Shown one piece after another: positions 20,501-30,757 of a stretch of 64,000 nucleotides of DNA. The notes beneath the pieces were generated by a model. That model saw nothing but the letters and a program-made list of their open reading frames with translations. It was not told the DNA's origin and searched no databases. A program made the position numbers and the translations under genes. Every line of letters begins with the position of its first letter. Position 1 is the stretch's first letter. This DNA comes from Lytechinus pictus. Lineage: Eukaryota; Echinodermata; Echinoidea; Temnopleuroida; Toxopneustidae. Location: assembly GCF_037042905.1 (NCBI RefSeq), contig NC_087258.1, positions 10,219,501 to 10,283,500 of the forward strand, in the 5' to 3' direction.

Positions 20501-21460
20501 ACCCATGAAGAAACAATCTTTATTTTTTAAAACAGGATTTAATAAAATTTCATTGAGAGATTCTAAGAATGCATTGGTATTTGATTGAGGAGGTCTATAA
20601 AATACACCCAGTATTAAGTTTTTGCCTTTTGGGTTTGTGACTTCAACAAACAGGGTTTCTAAAACGTCGTTTGATATGGTTATATTAGCTATATGAGTAT
20701 AATCGTATTGTTGTGGTATGTACAGAGCGACACCACCTCCAGGTCTTTGCGTTCTATTATTAACAATTAAATCAAAATCAGGGAGTGTGAAGAGGGAACA
20801 TGGATTATCAGAGAACCATGTTTCAGTTAAACCAATAAATGAAGATTTTGGAAACCGGTTGTTATCTAGGAATAATTTAAGTTTATCAAAATTTTTACTG
20901 GCACTTCGAATATTTAAATGGAGAAGATAAAAACTTTCGCTTGTGTTGTCTGATGTAATAGATGATTTGAAATGTTGTTCTGTGAAATAATGTGATGTAG
21001 AGAGTTGTCCAAATTGATCATTTGCATCAAAGTTGTAATTAAGATTGGTTGTATTATTGTCCATAAAATTTTGTATGTGTGTATCGTAATTGGAATTATG
21101 ATTATCTAATGTGTGAGTAGCGCCATGTTGCGCCGAGAGAGACAACAAGTCGTCGTTGTTTAAAGAACTAAATGGAAACCTAGTAAAATCAGTCATTAGC
21201 AGAGGAGAGAGGGTTTGTGGTAAACCTCGGTGAAACAATGCACTATGCTGTATACCTGTTCCTGAGTATGTGTGAAAAAAAGAAAGAAAGAAATAATAAG
21301 TGTGTGTTGACGAAAGGGTAGTAAAAACAGAAAAATCAAAATAGAAGAAGAAATATAAGGAAAAAAAAAACAGGGAGAATAAAAACTAATATAAAATGTA
21401 ATGACCTTGTGCAGTGCAAAGTATGAAGGGGTGGTGTTGAAACTAGAGAAAATGTAAAAC
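17511..21460 (-). mobile_element. APE-type LINE (CR1/L2-like, jockey superfamily)
   Basis: Read on the minus strand, the element has one long ORF (21238-18062), a 3' UTR of about 550 bp, and a 3' end made of short AAATCTAAATCTA repeats at about 17511-17530, a tail style common in CR1/L2 elements. It interrupts the repeat that starts near 17310. The 5' limit is not clear. The value given is a guess that includes a leader of about 220 bp, and no ORF1 was found upstream. Confidence 0.75.
18062..21238 (-). CDS. LINE ORF2: APE endonuclease and reverse transcriptase, intact
   Basis: 1058 codons without interruption. The N-terminal third is an apurinic-type endonuclease: LHLNIRSA (Asn109), GLTETWF (Glu139), FMGDFNINL (Asp247, Asn249) and ITDHFPIF (Asp313, His315). 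The reverse transcriptase follows with NYRPISLL (about 618-625), QFGFRKNHST (654-663), DFSKAFDTINH (690-700), GVPQGSLLGP (746-755) and the catalytic FADD (777-780). The C-terminal part has the HTLILPYINYG and RQRNCYHLPP blocks seen in CR1-group proteins. The enzyme nicks target DNA and copies its own RNA by target-primed reverse transcription. The full open frame suggests a recent insertion. ORF1 is absent, so this copy is probably 5'-truncated. Confidence 0.93.
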   Translation of the reverse strand: MFHRGLPQTLSPLLMTDFTRFPFSSLNNDDLLSLSAQHGATHTLDNHNSNYDTHIQNFMDNNTTNLNYNFDANDQFGQLSTSHYFTEQHFKSSITSDNTSESFYLLHLNIRSASKNFDKLKLFLDNNRFPKSSFIGLTETWFSDNPCSLFTLPDFDLIVNNRTQRPGGGVALYIPQQYDYTHIANITISNDVLETLFVEVTNPKGKNLILGVFYRPPQSNTNAFLESLNEILLNPVLKNKDCFFMGDFNINLVNCNSNSTSQEFLEMFLSYSFLPLITKPTRVTNNSATLIDNIFSNITQQIPKAGVIISDITDHFPIFARLSTNKAIMKETFNTPFRKITDDNINNLINDLNTTDWSSVFESTDVDDAYNFFISKLTSSLDTHVPFTINRKSNYKKVPLHPWITKSLLRSINRKNKLYYKYISKPSDKSRSKYTSYKNTLTSLLRIAKKEYYTSQLDLHKNDMRNTWKIINGALNKKNKSSTISKIKTHNTIIDDNNLIANEFNSYFSNIGNNLASKIPLTHKSFNSFLNNPNPNSIFFNPTNTGEIINIVNNLHSKKSPGFDSIPNFLLKKIILTIVDPLVHIFNISMNTGKVPSLMKIAKVIPLYKKGDNQLVSNYRPISLLTSLSKILEKLIHTRTSTFFDKHNIFSNSQFGFRKNHSTSHAILSFIDKITTSIDKGFHTVGIFLDFSKAFDTINHEILLYKLSFYGIRGKALEWFRSYLTDRSQFVSVNNDTSSTLPITCGVPQGSLLGPLLFITYINDIKKSSNLLTFILFADDSNIFFSHDNANQLVRIVNSELIHVTDWIKANKLSLNLQKTNYMLFSNKTHTLPDNLIFDNTVLENVSQTRFLGVTIDNKLSWKPHIDNICKTISRNIGIINKLKYFLPSHTLLTLYHTLILPYINYGILAWGCAIQTQLQRILLLQKKALRIIFKTHFRSHTDVLFFQNNILKVNDLYLFQLAQFMYKLNKNDLPTIFSNMFCKNSSIHDYPTRQRNCYHLPPTRTLLAKNSFVFFGPVYWNSLPNDFKESPSINIIKRKLKKMLICQYSTPTSQANI

Positions 21461-21546
21461 ACTGAAACAAAAACAAAATAAACTTCCTTAGTGAAGTACT
21501 AAGAGTAATTGAGAATATATACTAGTATATGTATATATATATACAT

Positions 21547-21593
<47 letters not shown>

Positions 21594-22568
21594 GGTAAGT
21601 AAAAAAACAAAAAAATAAACAGAACGTATGAAAGCAAAATAAAGGAAGTAAAATGACAACAGATATTCATTCTGTATCCGTCTCTCCTGAAGGTTACATA
21701 TATTTTTTTAAAGGTCATATCAAAATATCAAATGAGGATAACTAAATAGTAATGATAGCAAACTTAACATAATGTCGGATTTATACCTGCGTGATCGATA
21801 GAAGTATGCAAAGATCGATCAATATAGTCTATTGGTCTAGAACGAATACATGTCGTGATATGTATATATACAGAAAACAAACAAGGATGACTCTGCATTT
21901 AACATGTTTAACGAGAGTCACGTTTAAGTTCGAAGAATGATTCAAACTTTTACAAAACAGACAAACGATAGACCGTATACATGTATATAGCTGCGTGCAA
22001 CAAAGTCTGGATTTACGACGCGCAGTATACGCTTGAGTGGAATTGAGTGCGGACACAATAAAAACCGACTTGTTGCGATGCTAGTGGATGTGAACATCCT
22101 ATTGTTCCTTTTATGTCTTAAACAGGTTGAGGATTTTTTTTTTATAAAGAAATGCATATACAATATAAAAGAACCTAACCAAAAATAGACATGGTTAAAT
22201 AAATTATTTTTCAAACATAATGTAGAAGAGCAAAATCACTTGAATTTTGAAACATCCAACCGTTTTCCCTTGAATGCCAGATTGAAAATTGTAGTAGGGA
22301 TTTTTTTTTTTTTTTGTACATAAATTGTTCATGCTTAATAATGCAGGAATGGATAGCCAGTGGAGAATGTGGATAAACGTAATACAATCTACAATAATAA
22401 ATTACATTGATATATTACAGGCTTCGAGTAATATAAGATTGGATGGAAAGTGTAGAGCCTGGTCATGCAATGTAGAGTAGATTTATTTAGCCCTCTCAAA
22501 ATATTTGGCTCATTACGCCACTGAAATCCATTGTAAGAATTTTATATTTTAATGTAAACCTAATCTAA
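21239..22568. other. LINE leader or flanking DNA with TA microsatellite
   Basis: Minus-strand upstream region of the LINE ORF. It holds purine tracts at 21280-21380 and the TA microsatellite listed separately. From about 21780 to 22100 there is ordinary sequence with GATCGAT-like text. No ORF1 or other gene was recognised. Confidence 0.35.
21523..21592. repeat. TA dinucleotide microsatellite
   Basis: About 70 bp of nearly uninterrupted TA with a few ATAC and AAAT interruptions. It lies in the upstream region of the LINE. Confidence 0.85.
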
Positions 22569-23233
22569 CCCTAATAAGACTGCCAGGGTATTTTGGAGGC
22601 AGGAAAGATAGGGGGTGGGGGCCCTCAAGATCTTGACCGTTAATTGCGCAATTGTGAAAAAATGCAACATGCCTGTCACAGATGAAAAAATTGTATATTT
22701 GATCGTTCTAAAATTATTTAAATTTATTTGTAATTAATAAATTTTACTTATTCATGCATGAAATTAGAATTTGGCTGGAAATCTATAAGTGGTTTTTTTT
22801 TGTTCAGACACATAAACGTTAAATGATATCAAATTCCATTCATCTGTATTTTTTTTTTCTGAAGTATTTCTTTGTTGTTGTTTTTTTACTTTTTTTGATA
22901 TTGTTGACAAAATTTTCTGATCATAAGCAACTTGAAAGTAATTGATTTTAATCAGTAAAAATAAAAATTACTGGTATGATACAATTATGAATTTTGGCTA
23001 GAAACAGAATTTGCATTGGATTTGTTCATGAAATCACATTTTAAAGCAATTCTGACATGTACTTACACAACGTTGCGTAATTACAGAACCGGGTACCCAT
23101 GTGTCACAAATTTTGTCTGAAAACTCATGAATCTTTAAAAAAAAGGCATATAATGACGCGGCAGCATCTTTCACGTTGTGGATTTATCGCGAAAATTTTT
23201 GAGCCCCCCCCCCCCCCCCACCGCCTTTTAGGG
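22569..23233 (-). mobile_element. piggyBac-like TTAA MITE, copy 2 (inverted)
   Basis: The right terminus CCTTTTAGGG is followed by TTAA (23234-23237). The left terminus CCCTAATAAG is preceded by CTAA, a one-base change from TTAA. The interior, for example GGTACCCGGTTCTGTAATTA on the minus strand, aligns with copy 1 around 13925-13975 (GGTACGCGGTTCCGAAGTTA). It is therefore the same family in the opposite orientation, more decayed at its ends. Confidence 0.6.
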
Positions 23234-23328
23234 TTAAATCAGATTGCACATCATGATGGGTTTTACTGATATTCATTCTTCAACCCATATTTCAAAGACT
23301 ATCCATCATATCTGACATTGATTTTTAC

Positions 23329-23504
23329 CTGTGGCTGCATGTTAGTCTCTGCTTTTCTACAACTGTGGCCAAATATTCTGCAACAAGTTCATTAGATGGG
23401 CCCTTGGCATTTTTCTTATTGTAGGAGACCGGCAAGCCCTGGCTTTGAAGTTCCTGGTCTATCCTTCTCCAGCTGCAATCAGTTGAGGACTTGGGGGCTT
23501 TGTG
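23329..23504 (-). pseudogene. Orphan coding exon, unknown family
   Basis: An open minus-strand segment reads KSSTDCSWRRIDQELQSQGL and continues through NKKNAKGPSNELVAEYLATV and VEKQRLTCSH. It ends at a good donor (CACAG|GTAAAA at 23329/23328). Amino-acid composition and codon choice look coding, unlike its surroundings. The 5' boundary is unclear: an in-frame TGA lies just upstream, next to a CAG/ACC triplet-repeat tract that gives several spurious ORFs. The Trp/Ile/Leu spacing loosely recalls a Myb/SANT-like DNA-binding helix as in Harbinger-associated proteins, but I cannot assign it. A possible next exon is near 16925. Confidence 0.3.
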
Positions 23505-24520
23505 TCAGGAGTGGTCTTGGTAGTGGCGGTGGCAATGGTGATGGCAGTGGCAGAAGCAGACTTGGTGGTGGTGGCATTAGTAGCACTGATGGTGGTGGCA
23601 GCAGTGGTGGTGGTGACTGCAATTGCAGCATTGTTGATGGTGGTATACGCCTCATCACGACCAACATTTGCTCCTGCTGCCATCTATTATGTTTTAAGTA
23701 GAATAAACATTAAAACATTTGATTATTAACACATCAACTTCAGAACACTAGTATATTGATAATAAAACTTGTAGATATTCAGTCAAAGCATAAAATGAAC
23801 TTCCACAGAAGAGTACATGTACCTTCTTCTAATAGAATTTCAGACCACCTTGAGGATGTTATGCTCAAAGCAAGGTTTTTATTTGACAACATTGGTCAAA
23901 GAGGAACATGGATTTAAATCTCAGAATACAACTCGTATCATTGGTTGATCAATAGTACTGTACAATACCACATTCAGATATACGTTGACCAATTATTTCT
24001 TGTTGAAACACATGTCTTTGTTATCAATCTTGTAGGGTATAGAGAGCATGCTGATTCTATAGCTATCAGTGTTGTGTACCGAGGACGGCCTCGGGACCAG
24101 AATTTGCGTCCTCGGCCTCGGTCGCTCTGTCTTGATGTCTCGGCTCCGAGGCCTGACAAATGCAGTCATTTCCAGCACATAAATTGTGTCCATCATCAAC
24201 GCAATGTGAATTTCTAATGCACACACTATTATTAGATCTAGATTCCACCCCATCCCCCCCCCCCTCTCTATAGATTATATATACCGGTAATATATATATT
24301 CTATTTATTTATTTTCAATTTTTTACATTCATTTATTCATTTTTTTTTTTTTTTGAGGGGGGGGGGGTCAATGGTCAATTGAATTAAAAAAAAAACTTGC
24401 AAAGTTTTTTAGTGGTCTCTGTCTCGGCTGACCCAGCCTAGGATACAACACTAATAGTTATGCATTTAGATATGATTCACACATAGAAGTGTTGTATTGT
24501 CTAAATTAAAAAAAAAAAAT
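23505..24520. other. Non-coding DNA inside the large TIR element
   Basis: Includes the GGT/GCA triplet-repeat tract at 23505-23650, an AGGCCGAGG-rich palindromic patch at 24075-24155, and poly-T/poly-G tracts near 24340. No gene was recognised. Confidence 0.35.
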
Positions 24521-24708
24521 GGTCTATTGAGAGACACATTTCTAACATCGATGCATAAACTGTAAGCTCAAAAAAGCAAAAGTAGCCCCGGTATCGATCT
24601 GCCATTTTGTTTTCAATTTTGAAAGCAGGAGAACGAAAGCGACATAACTTTCGCCTTTTTTGAGCTTACACTTTATGCATCGACGATAGTATTGTGTCTC
24701 GATAGATC
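24521..24708. mobile_element. Foldback MITE of about 190 bp
   Basis: GGTCTATTGAGAGACAC at the left pairs imperfectly with GTGTCTCGATAGATC at the right. Inside, ATCGATGCATAAACTGTAAG pairs with CTTACACTTTATGCATCGA, and AGCTCAAAAAAGC pairs with GCCTTTTTTGAGCT. There is no coding content. Confidence 0.65.
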
Positions 24709-24805
24709 TTCATCCATGTAATAGAGGCAAGTGCATACCGTAATTTCCCCCCTTTAATTTGGGGTGATATGGTGACCACAATTCTACCCCATTTATCTGC
24801 CAACT

Positions 24806-24848
24806 AGCCCAGGAGCTGTCCGTGTAATACACGGACAGCTCCTGGGCT
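24806..24848. repeat. Perfect 20-bp-stem hairpin
   Basis: AGCCCAGGAGCTGTCCGTGT pairs without mismatch with its reverse complement 3 bp away. It is short for a MITE and very clean compared with the decayed surroundings. A foldback remnant or a small structured RNA are both possible. Confidence 0.7.
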
Positions 24849-25137
24849 GCAGCCAGTACAGCGGGCCGCAGTTGCCTGGGTTACTCGAAATCTATCACAA
24901 AATCAGATTTTGTATAGAGTCTAGATCTAGAAGTACTTAGATCCTCTAAAAAAGGCCCAAATTTTTGCTAACTGACTCATAGCTTTCAACAAAAAAAAAA
25001 TTTGCCTTTTTTTTTATTACTGTCTGGCCACCAAACTGTTTATACTCGCAAGCCACCCACCCCCCCCCCCTGAAAACTATAAGAAAAACAATCCCTCACA
25101 GTTACAGAGTACAATATTTGTGACAGTCACCCCCCCC

Positions 25138-25170
<33 letters not shown>

Positions 25171-25779
25171 ATGCCAAAGGCCGAGGCCAAACATGAGCGT
25201 GAACACCGATCAACACCCATCAATGCTCCTCGAGACTTGACTGCATTTTTGTCGCCCACAACAACCCAAGCCACAAAAAAATAAAGGCTCACTCTCACGC
25301 AGCTGTTCACATATCGCACTGAATTAGGTAATTAAAGACTAAAGTCAGAAAGAAAGACAGATGCAACTCAAGTCGCAACGCCGCTCATTCGAGCTCTACC
25401 CCACACACACAAACACTACTGCCGTGTACTACGCCGAAGCTCCGGGATAGCGACCACTCGGCATCTCGATGATGCCTCCACGATATCCCCGGGCAAAATG
25501 CATGTTTACCTCGTAGAAAACGATGGAAATATGATATGTATTATCAATGTCATTCTTTCGAAGTGATTAATTTATTACTTTATCAAATGATGTAATAATT
25601 GAATAAATACAATAATTAGAAAGTACTTACATCTCCGATTCAAATTTTACTTCAATTCTGTCACCATCAAAATTTTATCGCAGACGACGTGTGTGAAGAA
25701 AAAAACCGGCTGTTAGCTGCAAATCAGGCTCGTTCACGAACTATTTTTCATTTATTTATTTTTATTTACGATAACAATT
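24849..25779. other. Low-complexity DNA, no gene
   Basis: Contains C-tracts at 25060 and 25130, a 31-base A-run at about 25139-25169, and unremarkable AT-rich sequence. The ORF over the A-run (poly-Phe) is an artefact. Confidence 0.35.
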
Positions 25780-25904
25780 TGTTATTGCTTTTATGAAACG
25801 GATATTTGCAACTATGACAAGTTGCCATTGCAATAACAAGATTTGCCATAGATATGGGAGATGTTACAGTTGCAAGTCAAATGTTTTATGAAACGGGCCC
25901 CTGG

Positions 25905-26790
25905 ACTAGCTAAGCGTAGTCTTTACTCAAAACCCGGTGGTTAAAAAGAGAAATAAACTTTACAATTTAAACCTCACCATCTTCTAAACCATTGCCATGT
26001 CATCAAGCATATGGATATAGAGTTATTATTTTCTCCAGACCCAGTCATTTGAAAAAAAAATCAAGAATCTTCGAAACTTCAATCCCGTCATCTTCAATAC
26101 TAAGAACCTGTAATTAGGAGTGGGCTATAAATGGGTGATTTTTGGTTTTACTGTGGGAACAGTTTTTTTGTGTTCCTTTTACCTTATCTCAACATGAAAT
26201 GACAATATTTTTTGTCTCGGGTCCGAGAAAAAAGTGTGCCGGGCCAAAATCCAAAATGGCCGCCAAAACCCCCCAAAATCACAGTTTTGGCCACAACTTT
26301 TTTATTTGGTGGTCATTTTCTCTGGTTTTGGTGTCTATTCATATGTTTTTGGGGGCAGGCAATTTGTTTTTCCTATAATTAGTACTTTTAAACCATTATT
26401 TGTAGAGTTAAAAGGTAATTATACCTAAATTTTCCCATTTTTGTAACCCTTTTTCAGCCCAAAAGTGGGTTTTATCATCGTGGGGTTCTGGGATATTAGA
26501 TGGTACGAGGTCAACAATAGCAAGCAGCTTCATGTAGCTATATTGCTTTTATTCCTCCACGTTGGGTTTAACGGATATTTGTGAAATATATCTTATCAAA
26601 TAAAAGAAAATGTCATTTATCCATAGGGGCTATACGGTGTACAATGCACTGTACATACTACACTGCATATATCCATGCATTGACCACCATGGCATATGAC
26701 AAGGCCTGTATATATAAACTATAGTGTCATAGAAATGAGCTTCAAAGGTTTAGAATTAGATTGTGAATTTGATTCCTTGTCAGCTGATGT
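25905..26790 (-). repeat. Left arm of a large inverted repeat
   Basis: The segment 26110-26780 is a close reverse-complement copy of about 40110-40790, for example CAAAATGGCCGCCAAAACCC and AGAAAAAAGTGTGCCGGGCC. The outer part, 25905-26110, is an inverted piece of the GTCTGGAGTAAAGAC tandem family found at 40840-41880. The two arms lie on either side of the Ty3/gypsy element. Confidence 0.8.
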
Positions 26791-27262
26791 ACATGGTGAA
26801 ACCAGTAACGTAAATTAAACTTACATGTAAATATCACATACATGTATATATACGTACATCACATTTTTAGCCATAATGTGACGGTTTTTGCCCCCCCCCC
26901 TTAAAAAAAAAAAATTTATGATGAACGATGCTGTTATGAAAGGCTATTATTATTTATTGTAAATGATTATGTAAAGATGTCATGTTGAGTTGTCACCCTG
27001 TTATTATAAAATGAAGAATTAGTACTTACCTCTGATATTTTCAAGTAATAATGTATTTCACGGAAGCTGGCTGTTTGTCAAACAAGTTTTCGCAATCATC
27101 ATTTTATACGTCCTGTGATAGTTAGGGTTGTAATTGATTGTGACGTCATAATGGTATTGGCCTTTGGTCGGCAGACTATAGTGACGCGCATGCATTGTGA
27201 CGTCATAGAAGTTTCGCGTTGGGCGGGGTATTTTTGACCAATCAGGGGACAGGATTTTGGGG

Positions 27263-27270
27263 TATAAATA
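27263..27270 (+). promoter_or_regulatory. LTR TATA box
   Basis: TATAAATA in a GC-rich setting (GGGGTATAAATATGGGGCGG), preceded by TGACGTCA elements at about 27140 and 27198 and a CCAAT-like GACCAATCAG at about 27235. The same box is in the 3' LTR at 36638-36645. Confidence 0.7.
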
Positions 27271-27391
27271 TGGGGCGGGAGGCACAAATTCGGCACAACT
27301 TGTTCCAGTCGCCATCTTGAAAGGTCACGGTCATCTCCATCAGTAAACAATTTTCTTTTCTTCTCAATTTCAATCTTGAACATCTCACACT

Positions 27392-27397
27392 GTAAGT
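27392..27397 (+). promoter_or_regulatory. Candidate leader splice donor in the LTR
   Basis: CACACT|GTAAGTACT matches the donor consensus and lies about 130 bp after the TATA box. Splicing from here would remove the rest of the LTR from the mRNA and could feed the acceptors before the downstream ORFs. Inferred from sequence only. Confidence 0.5.
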
Positions 27398-28039
27398 ACT
27401 CTTTTATCATGATTCTATAGGAGAAAGAAATATGAGGTTGATGTAGACTGCTTCCTAAAATTGATTTTAAAGAATTTATAGGATAAAAGAAAGATTTTGT
27501 GAAGGAAAAATTGATTCTTGAACCCTGGATTTTAAAATGAGGGTTTTGTAAGAAATTTCATTTAAGAGGTACTTTAATATCTAATGAAGATAATTTAAAT
27601 GATCTATTAAGTGTATGTTGAAATAATTTTAACTGAATTGTTGTATTGTTTTTGTCATTAGATTGGAAGAATGGTGAAAATTTTCTAAGTGCCACTATTT
27701 TGGCCTTTTACTCAAAACTTTTCTAAGTGTCACTATTTTGGTTCTCTTACTTGGGACATGGATAGAAAATAATCACTCACTGCATTCATTGTTTGTAATT
27801 ATTTATTATAGAATCAACAACTTATACAAGATGATTCCAGCACCAGTTACATGTAGGGTCTGGGACCCTGGCATTGTTAACAGATATCTATGGCTTTAAT
27901 TATTATAGACCTTGAACATTGAATTTATTACTTACTCTTAGTCTTTTGGCTAAGCCCTGAAGTTGAGTGTGTCTCATAGTGCCTTAAATTCATGATCTGT
28001 ACCAATTAATGTATGAATCACCATAGAATGTATCATAGA

Positions 28040-28590
28040 TCAAAATATTCTAAGTATTGACACTTTGGTCATTTATGGTAGGAAAAATATTCTAAGTATA
28101 GACACTTTGGTCATTTCATGGAATAAAAAAAATATTCAAAGTATAGACACTTTGGTCATTTATGGTATAATAATATTCTAAGTATAGACACTGTGTACAT
28201 TTCATAGACCAGAATTTTCTAAGTATTGACACTTTGGTAATTTCATGGTATGAAAAATATTCTAAGTATAGACACTGTGGTCATTTAAGGTATAATAATA
28301 TTCTAAGTATAGACACTGTGTACATTTCATAGACCAGAATTTTCTAAGTATTGACACTTTGGTCATTTCATGGTATGAAAAATATTCTAAGTATAGACAC
28401 TTTGGTCATTTAAGGTATAATAATATTCTAAGTATAGACACTGTGTACATTTCATAGACCAGAATTTTCTAAGTATTGACACTTTGGTCATTTCATGGTA
28501 TGGAAAATATTCTAAGTATAGACACTGTGGTCATTGCATAGACCAAAATCTTTCTAAGTATAGACACTTTGGTCATTTTGTATTACTATA
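28040..28590 (+). repeat. 42-bp tandem array in 5' LTR
   Basis: About 13 copies of TTCTAAGTATAGACACTTTG followed by GTCATT, spaced 40-44 bp. Variants are TATTGACAC and ACTGTGTACAT. Two diverged units lie earlier at about 27690 and 27722. The same array and order are in the 3' LTR. Confidence 0.9.
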
Positions 28591-30440
28591 TGGATATATA
28601 TTATTGTTGTGAATGAAATTATTTATGCTTACTAATTTTCAAGTATGATAGTCTTGTTGGTGTCACTAGTTCCCCTACCCCCCCCCCCATCATCATAACC
28701 AGATGTTCCAGGTGCTGAGGAAAGTGACAGAGAATGGCAATGTGATGAACTTATTGATGATCATTCGATGGCATTAGACAGAACATAAAGCAATTTATGA
28801 TGAGATGATCATTCATTTAGGCCATCATGGAGGCCGATTATCTTTGATGATGATGAGCAGAGGAAAAACCAGGATTGAAGTACTTAGATGCCCCACCCCT
28901 CTCTAACTCCTCCCTAGTGCACCATCATGCTTAATTTATTTAATGTTTACCTATGTAAGAGATACTAGAGTTTCGAATCTGAAAGAAATGGTCCAGGTTA
29001 AACACAGAAAGTTGGTTCTTAGTAAAGATTTCTCTTGCATAGTTTCTGGGAGATAGCATCTCTGAGGCCAGTTACTATAAGCGACGGTGATTGGAAAGTT
29101 TAGTAGGCATGGACCGACAGAGTGGTCGTGTTTACATGATTGTGGCCAGTTATTTGAGTTCAGGTTTCGCCCAGGAGGGGAGTGTTGGAGTTGGTCTGGT
29201 TTTGAGACAATTGGAATTTATATTAAAAGGAAAGGTTGTGATGTGCGCTGGTCGCATCAACATGTTTTAGGAAATTGAATTGGAAAAGAAGAGATAAAAC
29301 TAACTAAGAAACTAGGATGGATTTGTTTGGAAGACCGCGAGTTATAATAACAGGCCTACTCGGAGATAAGCTATGGTATGAATGAATTTGAAATAGAAAG
29401 TAAGGAATGTGAAATTAATCTAATGTACCTTAGGCTTATAGAATTTTCACTTCTCTTGGGGTGAACCAGTTTACTATGTCGGATTGTCCTGAGCTCAATG
29501 TAAATAGACGTATAAACGTTGAAATGTAGCAGACTACAAACAGCAATTTTATATTATTAAAGTTCAAGTTACATGTTATTACAAAGCATTCTTAGATTAA
29601 TTTATTGCAGCACTGCCTGACCAATAGTAGTTAAGATGAATGATGATGGAAGCCGTGTCATGAGACAGTCATTAGACAAGATTGAGAGTAAATTATTTAG
29701 CCAAAGTTTGCTTGATGCAAATGACCCTTTAAGCCATCGAATCTTGCTTGGAATGGGAGAAGTACAAGACTGTAAAAGCGAGAGGCTAATTAGACGGTGC
29801 AATGAGAGGCCCGATACGAGTTGAGAATGGCTGCTTATACATGGCCAGCCTAGTGCCTGTGCGAGAAATTGTCTAAGTACGGAGCATGTGGCTAACGTAC
29901 ATTGATTAGTAGTACACGTGTGTATGACGAGAGCAAGTTGCAGAGATGAGTAAAAGACTGAGACGAATTCAAGTCAATAATTACAAATTATACCAATTAA
30001 TTTAGTACAGAATATTTACCAAGAAGTCTTGAATTGTCTTTTGTTCAGTTTAAATGAAGCTTGTTGCACTTAAAACAGACATCTTGGTGAATTTTCTTTT
30101 CAGTCTTGTAGAGCACAACGGATGAGCGGTTTGAGATTGTAGTTTGGAAAGCATGGTCTGTGGAAAATTAGTTAAAGGCCCAGGCACGCAAAACTCTTAG
30201 CCAATCAGTGGTATGCATTTCTGTCACGTGTGCATATTTGATTAATTGGAATTCTCGCTCTTGTTAAAGTCTTGTACTATTACGTCACTTGATTTTATGA
30301 CGTACTTTAACTTTCAAATTGGGATCAACTGAATACTCCTCAGTTGATCCAGGGGTCATGTCCCTCTAAAAACATGTGGTGGCAGCAAATACTTTTGGAG
30401 TTGTAGACAGAGAGAGCCCTTGGGGTGGCCCGCGTCACAT

Positions 30441-30458
30441 TGGTGGCAGCGGTGGGAT
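30441..30458 (+). promoter_or_regulatory. Primer binding site, tRNA-Leu(AAG) type
   Basis: TGGTGGCAGCGGTGGGAT begins one base after the 5' LTR. Its complement matches the 3' end of animal tRNA-Leu(AAG), ...ATCCCACCGCTGCCA plus CCA, over 18 bases. The tRNA match is from memory of the tRNA. Confidence 0.85.
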
Positions 30459-30757
30459 GGCTAAATAATGTTTAATACTTCCTTTTAGTCATGTTTGAAT
30501 ATTAGAATTAGCATTGGTCAGGCATTGCTTTACAGTAGACAAATACTAGCAGTAGAATTAAGATTTACTTAACTATTTTTCTATATACTATATATATATA
30601 TATTAGACTTGAAGTCTAAATAAGGCACAAATAAGAAAATCTTATTTCTATACAATGTACGAGACACACTTGACTAGCAAAATGCTATATAAAAAAAATA
30701 TTTGGAAACAAATATTGAAAGAAAGAGAAAATTATTTTCTCTTTCATCTATGTCATA

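Larger units (their letters stand above)
15265..25901 (-). mobile_element. 10.6-kb terminal-inverted-repeat element with nested insertions
   Basis: Its ends share 24 identical bases, GGGGCCCGTTTCATAAAAC followed by ATTTG, in opposite orientation. Each end also carries a second internal CCGTTTCATAAAA about 100 bp inside, so the two ends have the same architecture. The left end has a tandem TCTGCGGCAAAT motif. Nested inside are a LINE (17511 to about 21460) and a TTAA MITE (22569-23233). Small spliced minus-strand coding pieces at 15936-16894 and 23329-23504 may be its own genes. No transposase was recognised. I could not find a matching target-site duplication next to the ends, so joining them into one element is inference. 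Confidence 0.55.
26877..30439 (+). repeat. 5' LTR (3563 bp)
   Basis: Bounded by TGTGACG and CGTCACA. It contains the TATA box, CRE-type TGACGTCA sites near 27140 and 27200, a leader splice donor at 27392 and a 42-bp tandem array. The small ORFs inside occur identically in the 3' LTR and show no coding features. If transcription starts about 30 bp after the TATA box, U3 is only about 0.4 kb and R plus U5 would span about 3.1 kb. Confidence 0.95.

Noticed and set aside
23396-23729. Gly/Ser-rich and Ala/Val-rich ORFs near 23.5 kb on both strands
   Set aside because: Open frames in all phases of a GGT/GCA triplet tract. Only the splice-bounded minus-strand segment 23329-23504 outside the tract looks coding.
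28040-28590. CRISPR-like regular array (13 units, about 42-bp period)
   Set aside because: Units are contiguous variants without unique spacers, lie in both LTRs of a eukaryotic retroelement, and there are no cas genes.
27058-29824. Small ORFs inside the LTR
   Set aside because: Each occurs identically in the 3' LTR. They have no recognised motif, and identity reflects recent LTR synthesis, not selection on protein.
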